DNA of 64,000 bases, from positions 630 to 64,629 of the forward strand of contig NZ_RHGY01000004.1 in NCBI RefSeq assembly GCF_003862435.1, in the 5' to 3' direction. This DNA is from Weissella viridescens. GTDB lineage: Bacteria > Bacillota > Bacilli > Lactobacillales > Lactobacillaceae. The notes under the pieces are model-generated. The model was not told where the DNA came from. It searched no databases and worked only from the letters and a program-made list of their open reading frames with translations. Shown piece by piece: positions 19,520 through 30,059 of the stretch. Each line of letters opens with the position of its first letter. Within the stretch, counting starts at the first letter, position 1. Made by a program: the position numbers and the translations under genes.

Positions 19520-21601
19520 TTACTTGCTTTTAACGTCTAATTCCATGAAGTTTGCAACACGTTTTGCTTGTTGTGAAACAACTTGTAGCGTTGCCAGACG
19601 ATTTTGCTTAACGGCATCATCATCAACCATAACCATTGTTTGATCAAAGTAAGCATCGATTTGAGGTGCCAAGGCCAAAAGGTCTCCCAATACAGCATCT
19701 GTTCCAGTCGTTGTTGCGACCGGTTGCACAGCATTGTATAGATTGGCCTCAGCTTCGTTTTCAAACAAAGCTGCATCAACAGTTGCATCTGTTGGGTTCT
19801 TGGTCGTCAGACGCATAATTCGCGTCAAACCTTCAACCCCATCACGGAAGTTAGCATCATCAGTGTGTGCCAACAAGGCATCTGCTGAATCAAACATTTG
19901 CGTTGTGCTTGTAAAGTCATTCTTAGTAACTGCATTGATGACATCACGACGGACACCGCGATCTTGGAGTTCCTTGACTACACGATCAGTCAAAAAGTCG
20001 ATAACTGAGCTGACGCTGGCAGTTAAGTTAGAAGCCACGGCTTCAGGCAAGCCTAAGGTATCATGACGCTCAACAATTTGCGCAACGAATTCGTTCAAAA
20101 TCGCATCAATGTCCAAATTCCACTCATTGTCAGCCAAAATTGCCACAATTCCTGATGCTGCACGTCGCAAGGCATAAGGGTCATTTGAACCTGATGGAAT
20201 CATTTCACCAGCAAAGAATGACAAGATCGTATCCAGCTTATCAGCTAAGGCCAAAACCTTACCTAAGTCACTTTCTGGCAAAGCGCCACCCGCATTAATT
20301 GGCATGTAATGTTCACGAATTGCTTGTGCAACTTCGGGTGTTTCCCCAAAGATTAAGGCGTACTTCTCACCCATAATCCCTTGCAACTCATCGAATTCAC
20401 CAACCATACCCGTCATCAAATCAAACTTGTAGATTGCTCCGGCGCGTTCAAGCAAAGCTTGTTGTCCATCATCAAAGTTTAAGTCGTTAGCAATCAAACG
20501 TGCAATGACCGTGGCACGACGAGTGTGATCATAAACTGATCCCAACTTAGCGTGGAATGAGACATGAGTCAACTTCTCGTTGTAGTAGTCGATATCGTGC
20601 TTTTGATCTTCTTGGTAGAAGAATAAGGCATCCTCAAGACGTGCGACCAACACCTTTTCATTTCCCGCAATCACATTATCCATGTGCTCGGCATTTCCGT
20701 TTCGTACAGAAATGAAGTGTGGCAACAAGTCCCCGTTTGCATCCGTTACGTGGAAGAAACGTTGGTGTTCCTTCATTGACGTAATCAATACTTCATCAGG
20801 CAATGACAAATACTTTTCATCAAAATCACCTGAGAAAGCAGTTGGATATTCAACCAAGTTATTCACTTCTTCGAGCAAATCAGCATCGGCAACAATTTGC
20901 CAACCATTTTTTGCGCCGATTTGGGCGATTTGGTCTTGAATGGCATCCTTACGTGCTTGTGCATCTGCTTGGACATAAACACTGGCCAAGGTATCAACGT
21001 AATCGGTCGCAGTCGCAATATCAGCATCATGCCCTAAGAAACGGTGTCCACGCGTTGAACGTCCAGCCGCAACATCCAAGATATTGAATGGCACAATCGT
21101 ATCATCTAGTAATGACACAACCCAACGAATTGGACGAACATATTCAAAGCTGTGACGACCCCAACGCATTGTCGTTGGGAAAGTCATCGCTTCAACAACG
21201 TCCTTAACACCCGTCAAAACTTCGGCGGCTGGCTTACCCGCATCAAACTTTGTCACATAGATATATTCGTTACCCTTGAATTCTTTAAAGGTAATATCAT
21301 CAGTCGTCAAACCTTGTCCACGAACAAAGCCTTGAGCAGCCTTAGTGTAGTTACCGTCAGCATCTAAGGCTGCCTTTTTGGCAGGTCCCTTGACTTCTTC
21401 TTGGAAATCATCAGCCTTTTGCGCTACATCTTCAACCAACACTGCCAAGCGACGTGGTGTTGAAAATGGCTTAATCGCACCATGTTGAAGACGTTCTTCA
21501 TTTAAGAAATTCTCCATACGCTCAACGAGTTGATTCATCGCTGGTGTGACCAAATGTGCGGGCACTTCTTCTAACCCAATTTCTAATAAGTAGTTAGCCA
21601 T
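19520..21601 (-). CDS. glyS: Glycyl-tRNA synthetase beta subunit
   Basis: The tRNA-binding beta subunit of the heterotetrameric bacterial GlyRS. The ATG at 21601 gives MANYLLEIGLEEVPA, the usual start, with GGAGGA at the end of glyQ as ribosome-binding site; a longer in-frame extension overlaps glyQ and is not credible. The 693 residues include the HD-like region (PYALRRAASGIVAIL) and the C-terminal anticodon-binding DALR-type helical domain. There is one base between glyQ and glyS, so translation is coupled to keep subunits equal. Confidence 0.96.
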   Translation of the reverse strand: MANYLLEIGLEEVPAHLVTPAMNQLVERMENFLNEERLQHGAIKPFSTPRRLAVLVEDVAQKADDFQEEVKGPAKKAALDADGNYTKAAQGFVRGQGLTTDDITFKEFKGNEYIYVTKFDAGKPAAEVLTGVKDVVEAMTFPTTMRWGRHSFEYVRPIRWVVSLLDDTIVPFNILDVAAGRSTRGHRFLGHDADIATATDYVDTLASVYVQADAQARKDAIQDQIAQIGAKNGWQIVADADLLEEVNNLVEYPTAFSGDFDEKYLSLPDEVLITSMKEHQRFFHVTDANGDLLPHFISVRNGNAEHMDNVIAGNEKVLVARLEDALFFYQEDQKHDIDYYNEKLTHVSFHAKLGSVYDHTRRATVIARLIANDLNFDDGQQALLERAGAIYKFDLMTGMVGEFDELQGIMGEKYALIFGETPEVAQAIREHYMPINAGGALPESDLGKVLALADKLDTILSFFAGEMIPSGSNDPYALRRAASGIVAILADNEWNLDIDAILNEFVAQIVERHDTLGLPEAVASNLTASVSSVIDFLTDRVVKELQDRGVRRDVINAVTKNDFTSTTQMFDSADALLAHTDDANFRDGVEGLTRIMRLTTKNPTDATVDAALFENEAEANLYNAVQPVATTTGTDAVLGDLLALAPQIDAYFDQTMVMVDDDAVKQNRLATLQVVSQQAKRVANFMELDVKSK

Positions 21602-21602
21602 G

Positions 21603-22529
21603 TTAGTTTTCCTCCTCATCTGCTGGTAGGTACTTTGCTCTAAGATCTTCATCCTTTAACAAAGGGAAACCAAGCTTCTTACGCTCGTCAATAAATTCTT
21701 GGGCCACTTGATGGGCCATCTTACGAATGCGACTTAGATACTTCGCCCGTTCAGTCACTGAGACAACCCCACGTGCATCCAACAAATTGAAGGTATGTGA
21801 TGACTTTAAAATATAGTCATAAGCTGGGTGAACCAAGTTATCGGCTAAGGCACGCTTTGCTTCCGTTTCATAGTCATTGAAGTGACGCAAAAGCATTTCT
21901 GAGTCAGACGTATCAAATGAGTACGTTGAATGTTCAAATTCTGGTTCCTTGAAAATGTCGCCATAAAGCACACCATTTCCCCATTCCAAATCGTACACCG
22001 TTGGCACGTCTTGAATGTATGAAGCCAAACGTTCCAAACCATACGTAATTTCAGAAGTTACGGCGTCTACTGGAATCCCACCGACTTGTTGGAAATATGT
22101 GAATTGGGTTACTTCCATACCATCAAGCCAGATTTCCCAACCAATTCCAGCCGCACCCATTGATGGGTTTTCCCAGTTATCTTCAACGAAACGAATATCG
22201 TGTTCGAGGGGATTGATTCCTAAGGCCTCCAATGAAGCCAGATAAAGTTCTTGAATGTTATCTGGTGAAGGCTTCATAACCACTTGAAATTGGTGGTGTT
22301 GGTAAAGACGATTCGGGTTGTCACCATAACGACCATCGGCTGGACGACGTGAAGGTTCTACGTAAGCCGCATGCCATGGTTCAGGTCCATTCGCACGCAA
22401 AAAAGTATAAGGACTCATCGTTCCTGCCCCTTTTTCCGTGTCGTAAGCCTCCATCAACATAGCGCCTTGATCGGCCCAAAATTTTTGTAACGTTAAAATA
22501 ATATCTTGCACACTTAACTTTTCGGTCAT
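21603..22529 (-). CDS. glyQ: Glycyl-tRNA synthetase alpha subunit
   Basis: The catalytic class II alpha subunit. The 308 residues contain the family motifs [19 protein letters not shown] and [20 protein letters not shown] near the N-terminus and [19 protein letters not shown] centrally. AGGGA precedes the ATG. It follows a T-box leader, so expression should rise when glycyl-tRNA is uncharged. Confidence 0.97.
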   Translation of the reverse strand: MTEKLSVQDIILTLQKFWADQGAMLMEAYDTEKGAGTMSPYTFLRANGPEPWHAAYVEPSRRPADGRYGDNPNRLYQHHQFQVVMKPSPDNIQELYLASLEALGINPLEHDIRFVEDNWENPSMGAAGIGWEIWLDGMEVTQFTYFQQVGGIPVDAVTSEITYGLERLASYIQDVPTVYDLEWGNGVLYGDIFKEPEFEHSTYSFDTSDSEMLLRHFNDYETEAKRALADNLVHPAYDYILKSSHTFNLLDARGVVSVTERAKYLSRIRKMAHQVAQEFIDERKKLGFPLLKDEDLRAKYLPADEEEN

Positions 22530-22558
22530 GATATTTCCCTTTCTGTTTTAAATGCATA

Positions 22559-22770
22559 AAAAAAGCCTACACCAATCGTATAACACAATTGATGTAGGGA
22601 CGATTTAGTATCGCGGTTCCACCCTACTTCCAAGGAATTCCTTGGCAGCTTCATTTAAATTGTTCTTGGCTCCGACAGCGCCCCTTAAAAACATCACGGC
22701 TACCCTTCCATCAACGGTAACTTGCTAAGCATGTGTTTAAAAATATTCTGTCCTCATCGCTATACCATCT
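22559..22770 (-). promoter_or_regulatory. T-box leader of glyQS
   Basis: The minus strand contains the T-box core AGGGTGGAACCGCG (22612-22625), a terminator (CCCUACAUCAAUUG with a partner arm and seven U at about 22557-22603), and an upstream Stem I whose base pairs GACAG with CUGUC. Within the 3' side of Stem I the sequence GGGGC just before CUGUC offers glycine codons GGG or GGC as specifier, fitting the genes downstream. Helix assignments were made by eye. Confidence 0.88.
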
Positions 22771-22794
22771 ATTTTACTCGTCCATAATTTAAAG

Positions 22795-23583
22795 TCAATC
22801 AGTCGATTCGTTTTTTTGCTGGCGTTCTGCCAAACGCTTGTCCCATTGATGTAAATCTTGAATGAATGTCTTAGCCCGTAATTGGACCCCGACTTGTTCT
22901 TGATAAATGCGATCCAATACGCGCGCCATTTCTTTTTTGGTTTCAGCATTCAACGATAATGAGTTCAGCTGGTTCAAATCCACCCGAGCCAACTGCTGTA
23001 AGACATAAATGGCTTTTGGGTTCACATGCATGCGATACTCATCGCGATCCCAATGCTGCTGACAAAGTACCCCTTGCAAGTGTTCCGAAAAATCCATTGG
23101 TCCTTGCGTATTTCCACAAATGACACAACTTTGCCATTGCATTTGAATCCCAAAATCAGGCAGCAAGTGCAATTCAAAGTAATTTGCTAAAGCTTGGGCA
23201 TCAAATCCATCCACCATCTTCGTTTCAGCCAATTGGGCCTCGTCAAACCAATGTGGAATTGGTTGATTATCAACATAGGCTGCATCAATGAGCCCAAGGA
23301 TATAGAGCATGTAGGCATTTTTTTCAACATCTTCAATAAAGAGACGTGGCAGTTTACTTTGTTTCACATCATTAATAAAACTGAGGCCGGTCCGGTTAAT
23401 GGTCCCTTCATATGTCGCCATGGTTAATGGTTGCATATCGGCAGCATACTGGTAACGTTTTGATTTTCCATGCCGAATATAAAACATACGTTTTCCATAT
23501 TCACGGGTCAAAATCTTAACCATTAGATCCTTTTCCTTATGTGCCCGCTGGTACATAACGATGCCTTGAAAAATATCAGCCAT
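22795..23583 (-). CDS. recO: DNA repair protein RecO
   Basis: RecO anneals SSB-coated strands and loads RecA with RecR/RecF. The 262 residues show an N-terminal OB fold (MADIFQGIVMYQRAHKEKDL) and a C-terminal helical domain with a possible zinc site made by C153, C156, C174 and nearby H177. CAGGAGG precedes the ATG. It lies just after era, but the era terminator separates them. Confidence 0.95.
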   Translation of the reverse strand: MADIFQGIVMYQRAHKEKDLMVKILTREYGKRMFYIRHGKSKRYQYAADMQPLTMATYEGTINRTGLSFINDVKQSKLPRLFIEDVEKNAYMLYILGLIDAAYVDNQPIPHWFDEAQLAETKMVDGFDAQALANYFELHLLPDFGIQMQWQSCVICGNTQGPMDFSEHLQGVLCQQHWDRDEYRMHVNPKAIYVLQQLARVDLNQLNSLSLNAETKKEMARVLDRIYQEQVGVQLRAKTFIQDLHQWDKRLAERQQKNESTD

Positions 23584-23603
23584 TCCCCCACCTCCTGTTT
23601 AAA

Positions 23604-23640
23604 TAAAAAAAGAAATCGCCGTCAATGACGAAACGATTTC
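23604..23640 (-). terminator. Terminator after era
   Basis: GAAATCG and CGATTTC, extended by an inner stem, pair on the minus strand and are followed by seven U residues. The hairpin lies between era (stop at 23663) and recO, so recO is probably reached only by readthrough or by its own promoter. Confidence 0.8.
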
Positions 23641-23662
23641 AAATAGGTTGATGCAACGTTGT

Positions 23663-24568
23663 TTAAACGTCCGCATCCTCCTTATATCCATATGATTGAA
23701 GTGCTTGCGGCTTATCACGCCAACGGTCTTCAACCTTCACCCAAAGTTCAAGATAAACTTTGCTACCAAGCAAACGCTCGATATCTTTACGAGCGCGGGT
23801 TCCAATTTCCTTAATCATGCTACCACCCTTACCAATAATAATATTCTTTTGGCTTGGACGCTCAACCACAATCGTTGCTTGAACATGCAACTTTTCATTT
23901 GCTTCACGGGCAATGCTATCAATCACCACGGCAACTGAATGTGGCACTTCTTGGCGAGTCAATTGCAAGACCTTCTCACGAATCAATTCGGCCATGATAA
24001 AGCGTTCTGGGTGATCTGTAATTTGATCTTCTGGGTAATATTGTGGTCCGGCTTCTAATTGATCCATCGTTGTATCAATCAAAGCTTGGACATTGTCCCC
24101 TGTTCGCGCTGAAATTGGGAAGATTTCAGCAAAGTCCATTTGTGCTTGATAATCAGCAATCATTGGAAGAACTTCTTGTGGTTGCACAAGGTCAACCTTA
24201 TTAATAACCAAGTATACTGGTGTATCGACATCCTTTAAACGATTGATAATATAATCATCACCACCACCACGTGGTTCATCGGCATTGACAACAAACCAAA
24301 TCATATCCGCTTCATGTAACGCTGAATTGGCCGTCTTCATCATGAAATCCCCTAACCCATTTTGGGGCTTGTGAATTCCAGGGGTGTCAATAAACACGAT
24401 TTGACCTTCATCCGTGGTATAGATTCCTTGAATCTTATTTCGGGTTGTTTGGGCCTTGGGTGACATGATGGCAATTTTTTCACCAATCATTTGGTTGAGC
24501 AATGTTGACTTACCCACATTTGGGCGTCCAACAATTGCGACAAAACCGGACTTAAAAGCTTCTGACAT
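23663..24568 (-). CDS. era: GTPase Era
   Basis: An essential GTPase that binds 16S rRNA during 30S assembly. The 301 residues hold the P-loop GRPNVGKST at 14-22, DTPG at about 61-64, NKVD at about 124-127 and a C-terminal KH domain with [18 protein letters not shown] precedes the ATG. It follows dgkA, and the order phoH-ybeY-dgkA-era is classical for Firmicutes. Confidence 0.98.
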   Translation of the reverse strand: MSEAFKSGFVAIVGRPNVGKSTLLNQMIGEKIAIMSPKAQTTRNKIQGIYTTDEGQIVFIDTPGIHKPQNGLGDFMMKTANSALHEADMIWFVVNADEPRGGGDDYIINRLKDVDTPVYLVINKVDLVQPQEVLPMIADYQAQMDFAEIFPISARTGDNVQALIDTTMDQLEAGPQYYPEDQITDHPERFIMAELIREKVLQLTRQEVPHSVAVVIDSIAREANEKLHVQATIVVERPSQKNIIIGKGGSMIKEIGTRARKDIERLLGSKVYLELWVKVEDRWRDKPQALQSYGYKEDADV

Positions 24569-24600
24569 TCGACTATTTCCTCATGTATTCTTGTGTTCTA

Positions 24601-25005
24601 TTAAAAGATATAGGGATAAAAAATTAAGCAGCCAATCACCGCTGCTGTTCCTGCTGCGACTAAGACCCCGCCGGCTGCAACGTCCTTTGCGACTTTGGCG
24701 AGTGGCTCATATCGTTCCCCGACAATTAGATCAACAATTGCCTCAACCATCGTGTTCACAAATTCAGACATAATCACCATACTTACGGCAATCGTAATCC
24801 AAATCCAGTCGGATCTGCCAATCCCTAGATAGATGCCCAGAATCAGCACCAAAATGGCAGCGACGATATGAAAACGCATATTACGTTCACGTCTTAAAAC
24901 ATCAATAATCCCATCTAACGCATGGCCTAAGGCCTGCAAAAAATGGCGGTTTTTTGTGACTTGGTGGTCGTTGGGGTTTTGCTTATCGTGTAAGGCCATA
25001 ATCAT
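24601..25005 (-). CDS. dgkA: Undecaprenol/diacylglycerol kinase, DgkA family
   Basis: A small membrane kinase; Gram-positive members phosphorylate undecaprenol for cell-wall carrier recycling. The 134 residues show three or four hydrophobic segments and the conserved EFVNTMVEAIVDL and EPLAKVAKDVAAGGVLVAA motifs. Two in-frame ATGs (25005 and 24999) are possible; neither has a good ribosome-binding site, and both overlap ybeY, so translation is probably coupled. Confidence 0.92.
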   Translation of the reverse strand: MIMALHDKQNPNDHQVTKNRHFLQALGHALDGIIDVLRRERNMRFHIVAAILVLILGIYLGIGRSDWIWITIAVSMVIMSEFVNTMVEAIVDLIVGERYEPLAKVAKDVAAGGVLVAAGTAAVIGCLIFYPYIF

Positions 25006-25465
25006 CTAAGATTTGGCGTTGCAAATCAAACATTTCTTTTTCATCTGCTTCGCTCTTCATATGATCGTACCCGTTCAAATGCAAGAAACCGTGGACCACA
25101 AGAAAACCGAGTTCACGTTCCCAGGAATGTTCCAGATATTCGGCTTGTTCACCGATTTTATCCACTGAAACAATCAAGTCACCAATATTTTTAGGGATGT
25201 CTTCAGCCATCTCCTCATCCATTAGCAATGGGAAATCATCAGCATCATCTTCAATCGCAAATGAAATGACGTCTGTTGGCTTATCAAGGCCACGATACTC
25301 ACGGTTATACCGTTGAATTTCATCGTTATTCACAAAGGTCACAGACATTTCAGTATTATCAGGAAGCCCTAACGCTTTCCCAGCGTAATCCAAAACGTTT
25401 TTGACTAATGTTAAATGCTCTTCTGATAAACCTGGTTTTGATTCATCGATTAATGCTAAATCCAT
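24983..25465 (-). CDS. ybeY: Endoribonuclease YbeY
   Basis: A metal-dependent RNase involved in 16S 3'-end maturation and rRNA quality control. The 160-residue protein carries the zinc-binding motif HGFLHLNGYDH at 125-135. AAAGGAG precedes the ATG. Its end overlaps dgkA, and phoH lies 23 nt upstream. Confidence 0.96.
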   Translation of the reverse strand: MDLALIDESKPGLSEEHLTLVKNVLDYAGKALGLPDNTEMSVTFVNNDEIQRYNREYRGLDKPTDVISFAIEDDADDFPLLMDEEMAEDIPKNIGDLIVSVDKIGEQAEYLEHSWERELGFLVVHGFLHLNGYDHMKSEADEKEMFDLQRQILDDYGLTR

Positions 25466-25488
25466 ATTTACTCCTTTACTGTTCCAAT

Positions 25489-26454
25489 TTATTCTGCATC
25501 ATTATAACGATCATACGCGCCCACAATGGCTGCCACAATCGGATGGCGGACCACATCACTTGCGTCAAAATGAATCATTTGGATTTGTGGGACATCTTTT
25601 AAGATGGTTTGCGCTTGAACCAAACCGGATTTTACACGAGGCGGTAAATCAATCTGGGATACATCCCCGTTCACCACCATCTTTGAGCCAAATCCAAGCC
25701 GAGTTAGAAACATTTTCATCTGGGCAGTCGTTGTATTTTGCGCCTCATCTAAGATGATAAAGGCATTGTCTAACGTCCGTCCACGCATATAAGCTAAGGG
25801 TGCAATTTCGATAACTTCACGATCAATTAACCGTTCTGTGTGCTCCTTACCTAGAATAGCAAACAACGCATCATAGATTGGTCGTAAGTACGGATCAACT
25901 TTTTCCTTTAAATCACCTGGTAAAAAGCCTAAACTTTCACCAGCTTCAACAGCCGGCCGGGTAATAATTAACCGTTCCACATCACCACGTTTCAACGCTG
26001 CAACAGCCATGGCAACGGCTAAATAAGTTTTACCTGTTCCTGCAGGTCCGATCCCGAAAGTCACATCAGCATGCCGAATGGCATTGACATACTCACGCTG
26101 ATTATAATTTTTGACCCGAATCGCACGCCCTTTGGCATCACGAATAATCGTTTCCGTGTACATATCCGCAAAGTACATCAGCGTGCCACGTTGGGCCATG
26201 TTCATCGCTGAAACAATGTCAGCAGGTCCAATCCGGATTCCCTTTTTAATTAGCAAACAAAGTTCATCGATCACGGCGACAGTTTGTGCCACAGCTTCTG
26301 GTGAACCAACAATGGTCAGTTGAGCCCCCATTCCGGTGATTTGGACACCAAGACCCTCTTCTAATAATTTGAGATGAGCATCTTGTGGACCGACTAAACC
26401 AATTTCTTGTTCTGGATTTTCAAATTGAAAGTTTTGCTCAATGGTATTTGTCAA
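25489..26454 (-). CDS. phoH: PhoH family protein (PhoH-like ATPase/helicase)
   Basis: A 321-residue RNA-related ATPase with an N-terminal KH-like region and a P-loop GPAGTGKT at 136-143, plus the LDEAQN Walker B motif. The first codon appears to be TTG (reading MTNTIEQNF), with GAGGG 8 nt upstream and no alternative ATG nearby. A -10-like TATAAT on the minus strand lies at 26487-26492. Confidence 0.93.
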   Translation of the reverse strand: MTNTIEQNFQFENPEQEIGLVGPQDAHLKLLEEGLGVQITGMGAQLTIVGSPEAVAQTVAVIDELCLLIKKGIRIGPADIVSAMNMAQRGTLMYFADMYTETIIRDAKGRAIRVKNYNQREYVNAIRHADVTFGIGPAGTGKTYLAVAMAVAALKRGDVERLIITRPAVEAGESLGFLPGDLKEKVDPYLRPIYDALFAILGKEHTERLIDREVIEIAPLAYMRGRTLDNAFIILDEAQNTTTAQMKMFLTRLGFGSKMVVNGDVSQIDLPPRVKSGLVQAQTILKDVPQIQMIHFDASDVVRHPIVAAIVGAYDRYNDAE

Positions 26455-26540
26455 TTATATAACCCTCTTTTGCTCAGATTACTTATATTATACCTTAATT
26501 ACCTATGTATCGGGGATGGAATTCCCCGCAATAAAACACT

Positions 26541-26984
26541 TTATGCTAATTCGCTTTGGACAAGTTGATTAATCAATTTTCCGTCAGCCTTACCCTTAAC
26601 CTTAGGCATAAGCGCACCCATGACTTTACCAAGATCGGCCTTGCTTGAAGCGCCCACTGCAGCAATGGTTTCTTGCACAATGGCACGAACTTCATCTTCT
26701 GAAAGTTGTTCAGGCATATACTTTGCAAGGACAGCAATTTGCGCATTTAAATCTTCTGCTAAGTCGTCACGCCCGGCATCAACATAAGCGTCACGTTCTT
26801 CAACGTGTTGCTTCATTTCACGCGAAACAACTGACAATTCTTCATCAGGTGTTAAGTCATGACCCAGCTTAATTTGTTCATTTGATAAATCAGACTTTAA
26901 CATGCGAATCACACTTAAAGCTTCCTTATCCTTAGCTTTCATCGCCGTCTTCATATCGGTACTTAATTGTTCTGATAATGTCAT
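26541..26984 (-). CDS. yqeY: GatB/YqeY domain protein
   Basis: The 147-residue protein matches YqeY, related to the tail of amidotransferase GatB and thought to bind tRNA. The ATG at 26984 follows GAGG; a longer frame extends into the leader without a good start. The C-terminal GatB-like domain reads SSKADLGKVMGALMPKVKGK. It lies after rpsU, beyond a terminator, as in many Firmicutes. Confidence 0.95.
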   Translation of the reverse strand: MTLSEQLSTDMKTAMKAKDKEALSVIRMLKSDLSNEQIKLGHDLTPDEELSVVSREMKQHVEERDAYVDAGRDDLAEDLNAQIAVLAKYMPEQLSEDEVRAIVQETIAAVGASSKADLGKVMGALMPKVKGKADGKLINQLVQSELA

Positions 26985-27016
26985 GTTCTTATTCCTCTTT
27001 AGTTGATAATTTCTAA

Positions 27017-27050
27017 ACAAAAGCCGGACCACCCAGAGGTAGCCCGGCCA
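27017..27050 (-). terminator. Terminator between rpsU and yqeY
   Basis: GCCGGGCTACC and GGGTGGTCCGGC pair on the minus strand around TCT (with wobbles), followed by UUUUG. It may act as an attenuator allowing more S21 than YqeY. Confidence 0.8.
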
Positions 27051-27057
27051 GAACGTT

Positions 27058-27243
27058 TTAGCGTCCCTTCTTGTTCTTGCGCTTACGAGCAGCCTCAGCC
27101 TTCAACTTACGTTGTACTGATGGCTTGATGTAATATTCGCGCTTACGGTACTCTTGTAAAGTACCATCCTTTGATACACCACGCTTAAAGCGACGGAGAG
27201 CATCATCTAGAGACTCATTCTTACGAACAACAGTCTTTGCCAT
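27058..27243 (-). CDS. rpsU: 30S ribosomal protein S21
   Basis: 61 residues, rich in Lys and Arg, with the N-terminal [18 protein letters not shown] signature and a basic C-terminus ([14 protein letters not shown]). A strong GGGAGGG ribosome-binding site precedes the ATG. Confidence 0.98.
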   Translation of the reverse strand: MAKTVVRKNESLDDALRRFKRGVSKDGTLQEYRKREYYIKPSVQRKLKAEAARKRKNKKGR

Positions 27244-27310
27244 AATGTTTACCCTCCCTTCCCGTGTGAAGAATTCAACTTATAATGTCGCACACTTTTG
27301 TTCAAATTAA

Positions 27311-27338
27311 ATTTTACCAGAATTCTGAAACAAGTCAA
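27311..27338 (-). promoter_or_regulatory. rpsU promoter
   Basis: On the minus strand TTGACT (27333-27338) and TAAAAT (27311-27316) are 16 nt apart, 70 nt upstream of rpsU. The -35 overlaps the last bases of the intergenic gap after the YitT gene stop. Confidence 0.65.
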
Positions 27339-27345
27339 ACACATT

Positions 27346-28224
27346 TTAGAGTTTTGGCTCGTAAAAGCGTCCCGTTGTATGTTCAATTCGCCAGGTTGAT
27401 GACCATGCCTTAGGGTCAGCTTGTTCCAATGCATCCCGGAAGTCATAACGTTCATAAGCGGAAATCACGGTAAAGAGAATTTCCTTCTCGTGATGATTGT
27501 AGCCACCTTCAGCATCATGCACAATTGTAATCCCACGTCGAATGTTTTGTTGTAACATTTCAATCACACGGTCAGGCTGTTCAGTCACAATCATCACTTG
27601 CAACTTTTGCTGACGGGTATAGAAATTATCAATCATATAAGCATTCACAATTAATGAAATCCCTGTATATAACGCATACTGCGGTCCAAAAAGATAACCC
27701 GCGGTCAACAGAATAAAGAAATTAAACGTGAGATTGACTGCTCCCATGCGCATGCCAAACTTTTTACGTGCCACAATCCCGATGATATCTAACCCACCAG
27801 TTGAAAGACCAGTTCTAAGAGCAAACCCAGTCCCAAACCCATTGATACCACCACCAAAAATGGCTAAGACGAGCGGATCACGGACCCATTCACCTGGTGA
27901 AGGCACAATTCGGATGGCTAGCGCGGCCAAGACTAAGGCTAATCCAGTAAACATTGTAAAACGATACCCCAACTTACGGTAACCCAAAATTAATACAGGA
28001 ACATTCAATAGAATTAACAACAATCCAATTGAAATATTCATATGCAAATATCGAATCCCTAATGTATTAAGGATTTGAGCTAACCCAGTGAACCCCGACG
28101 AGTAAATATGGCCAGGTGTCCAAAAAATATTAATCGCAATCGCTGAGGTTAAGGCATAAATAATGGCTGCAACAATTCGCGCCGCATATTCATGTCGATC
28201 AAAATATAGCATTATCTGCGTCAT
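27346..28224 (-). CDS. YitT family membrane protein (DUF161/DUF2179)
   Basis: The 292-residue protein has about five membrane segments (residues 15-190) with the GLSTGGLDIIGIVARKKFG motif, then a cytoplasmic DUF2179 domain (about 205-290) ending in the DPKAWSSTWRIEHTTGRFYE region. Function is unknown in the family. AAGGTGAAGGA precedes the ATG. It is read after aspS with a 28-nt gap and is probably in the hisS-aspS transcript. Confidence 0.88.
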   Translation of the reverse strand: MTQIMLYFDRHEYAARIVAAIIYALTSAIAINIFWTPGHIYSSGFTGLAQILNTLGIRYLHMNISIGLLLILLNVPVLILGYRKLGYRFTMFTGLALVLAALAIRIVPSPGEWVRDPLVLAIFGGGINGFGTGFALRTGLSTGGLDIIGIVARKKFGMRMGAVNLTFNFFILLTAGYLFGPQYALYTGISLIVNAYMIDNFYTRQQKLQVMIVTEQPDRVIEMLQQNIRRGITIVHDAEGGYNHHEKEILFTVISAYERYDFRDALEQADPKAWSSTWRIEHTTGRFYEPKL

Positions 28225-28252
28225 ATTCCTTCACCTTCCCTCTTGAGGTGCC

Positions 28253-30058
28253 TTATTCCTCTGCCAAATTAGGTGTATCAGTATCCGCGTATTCGGGGGC
28301 CGTTAAGCCCAGGTCACCTTCAACTTGTTGCTTTGAAACGGGTGTTGGTGCTTCAGTCATTGGTTCAGTCGCCTTTGAGTTCTTTGGGAACGCAATGACA
28401 TCACGAATATTGTCACGACCAGCCAAGATCATGGCCAAACGATCAAGTCCTAAGGCAATTCCACCCATTGGTGGGAATCCGAATTCCATACCTTCTAGCA
28501 AGAAACCAAATGCTTCTTGCGCAGATTCTGGTGTAAAGCCAAGCGCTGAAAGCATTTGTTGTTGAATATCCATGCGGTGAATACGAATTGAACCAGATCC
28601 CAATTCATAACCATTCAAGACCAGGTCATAAGATTGGGCATGCGCTTTGTGTGCCCCTTCGGTTGTCGTCATCAATGGCAAATCTTCCTCGTTTGGCATC
28701 GTGAATGGGTGGTGTGCCGCAATCCAACGATCTTCTTCTGGTTGATATTCAAAGAGTGGCCAATCGACAATCCAGGCAAAGGCCCACTTATGATCATCAA
28801 TGAGGTTCATTTCCTTGGCAGTCATACGACGCAAGGCATCCAGCGTTGGGTTCACAACGTTTGGCTTGTCAGCGGCGAACAAAATCAAGTCCCCCGCCTT
28901 AGCTCCCGTTGCAGCTAAAATAGCATCTGATTGTTCGGTAAAGAATTTGGCGATTGGTCCAGCAATCCCGTCTTCAATAACTTTCAACCAAGCCAAGCCC
29001 TTGGCTCCAAAACGTTCAACATACTTACCAAGCTTATCGATTTCTTTTCGTGAATAGTGTTCAGCCCCACCAGGAACCACAATAGCCTTAACCATACCAC
29101 CGTTGGCAACGGCACCTGAGAAGACACCAAAGTCTGAGTCTTGCATCATCTCTGAAAGATCTTGCAATTCCATGCCGAAACGCATATCGGGTTTGTCAGT
29201 TCCAAACCGGCGCATTGATTCTTCCCAAGTTAAAACAGGGATATCCGTTGGATCAAGATCATAATCAACCGTCTTTTGCATGATTGAAGCGACCCATTGA
29301 CCAACCAATTCACGAATTTCATCTTGGTTCATGAATGATGTTTCTAAATCAAGTTGCGTAAATTCAGGTTGACGATCACCACGAAGATCTTCATCACGGA
29401 AAGCACGAGCAACTTGATAATAACGATCAAAACCAGCTCCCATCAACAGTTGCTTAAAGAGTTGTGGTGATTGAGGTAAGGCATAGAAAGCGCCTTGGTA
29501 AATTCGAGAAGGCACCAAATAATCACGGGCCCCTTCAGGAGTTGATTTAGCCAAGTATGGGGTTTCAATATCAATAAATCCGGCTTGATCCAAGAATTCA
29601 TGTGTTGCCGCCGTAATCTTTGAACGAATGCGCAAATTCTCTTGCATTTCAGGACGACGCAAATCCAAGTATCGGTACTTCAACCGAGTTTCATCTGAAG
29701 CATCCACGCCATCTTCAATCAAAAATGGTGTTGTCTTTGATTCAGCCAAAACGGTAATCTCAGTGACTTGCACCTCAATTTTCCCAGAACGAATATGGTC
29801 GTTTACAGCACCTTCAGCACGCTTTTTGACGACCCCAGTGACTTCTAAGACATATTCTGAACGGACAGATTCAGCCACTTCAAGCGCTTCTTTTGAAATT
29901 TCATCAGAAAAAGCTAATTGAACGATGCCTTCACGGTCGCGTAAGTCAATAAAAATCAAACCACCTAGATCACGGCGCTTTTGGACCCAACCGTCTAAGA
30001 CAACTGTTTGTCCCTCATATTGTTCATCAATTAATCCTGCATAATTTGTTCGCTTCAT
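28253..30058 (-). CDS. aspS: Aspartyl-tRNA synthetase
   Basis: A class II synthetase of the bacterial type with a GAD insertion. The ATG at 30058 is preceded by AGGAGAGG in the end of hisS and gives 601 residues. Visible features: N-terminal OB anticodon-binding domain ([20 protein letters not shown]), motif 2 region ([18 protein letters not shown]), the GAD insert (about 280-420) and motif 3 ([14 protein letters not shown]). One base separates it from hisS. Confidence 0.97.
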   Translation of the reverse strand: MKRTNYAGLIDEQYEGQTVVLDGWVQKRRDLGGLIFIDLRDREGIVQLAFSDEISKEALEVAESVRSEYVLEVTGVVKKRAEGAVNDHIRSGKIEVQVTEITVLAESKTTPFLIEDGVDASDETRLKYRYLDLRRPEMQENLRIRSKITAATHEFLDQAGFIDIETPYLAKSTPEGARDYLVPSRIYQGAFYALPQSPQLFKQLLMGAGFDRYYQVARAFRDEDLRGDRQPEFTQLDLETSFMNQDEIRELVGQWVASIMQKTVDYDLDPTDIPVLTWEESMRRFGTDKPDMRFGMELQDLSEMMQDSDFGVFSGAVANGGMVKAIVVPGGAEHYSRKEIDKLGKYVERFGAKGLAWLKVIEDGIAGPIAKFFTEQSDAILAATGAKAGDLILFAADKPNVVNPTLDALRRMTAKEMNLIDDHKWAFAWIVDWPLFEYQPEEDRWIAAHHPFTMPNEEDLPLMTTTEGAHKAHAQSYDLVLNGYELGSGSIRIHRMDIQQQMLSALGFTPESAQEAFGFLLEGMEFGFPPMGGIALGLDRLAMILAGRDNIRDVIAFPKNSKATEPMTEAPTPVSKQQVEGDLGLTAPEYADTDTPNLAEE

Positions 30059-30059
30059 G

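Noticed and set aside
19734-20066. 110-codon open frame opposite glyS
   Set aside because: Antisense to the conserved glyS C-terminal domain, without promoter or Shine-Dalgarno.
26512-26529. CGGGGA/TCCCCG hairpin between phoH and yqeY as a terminator
   Set aside because: Six base pairs with no U-tract on either strand; too weak to call.
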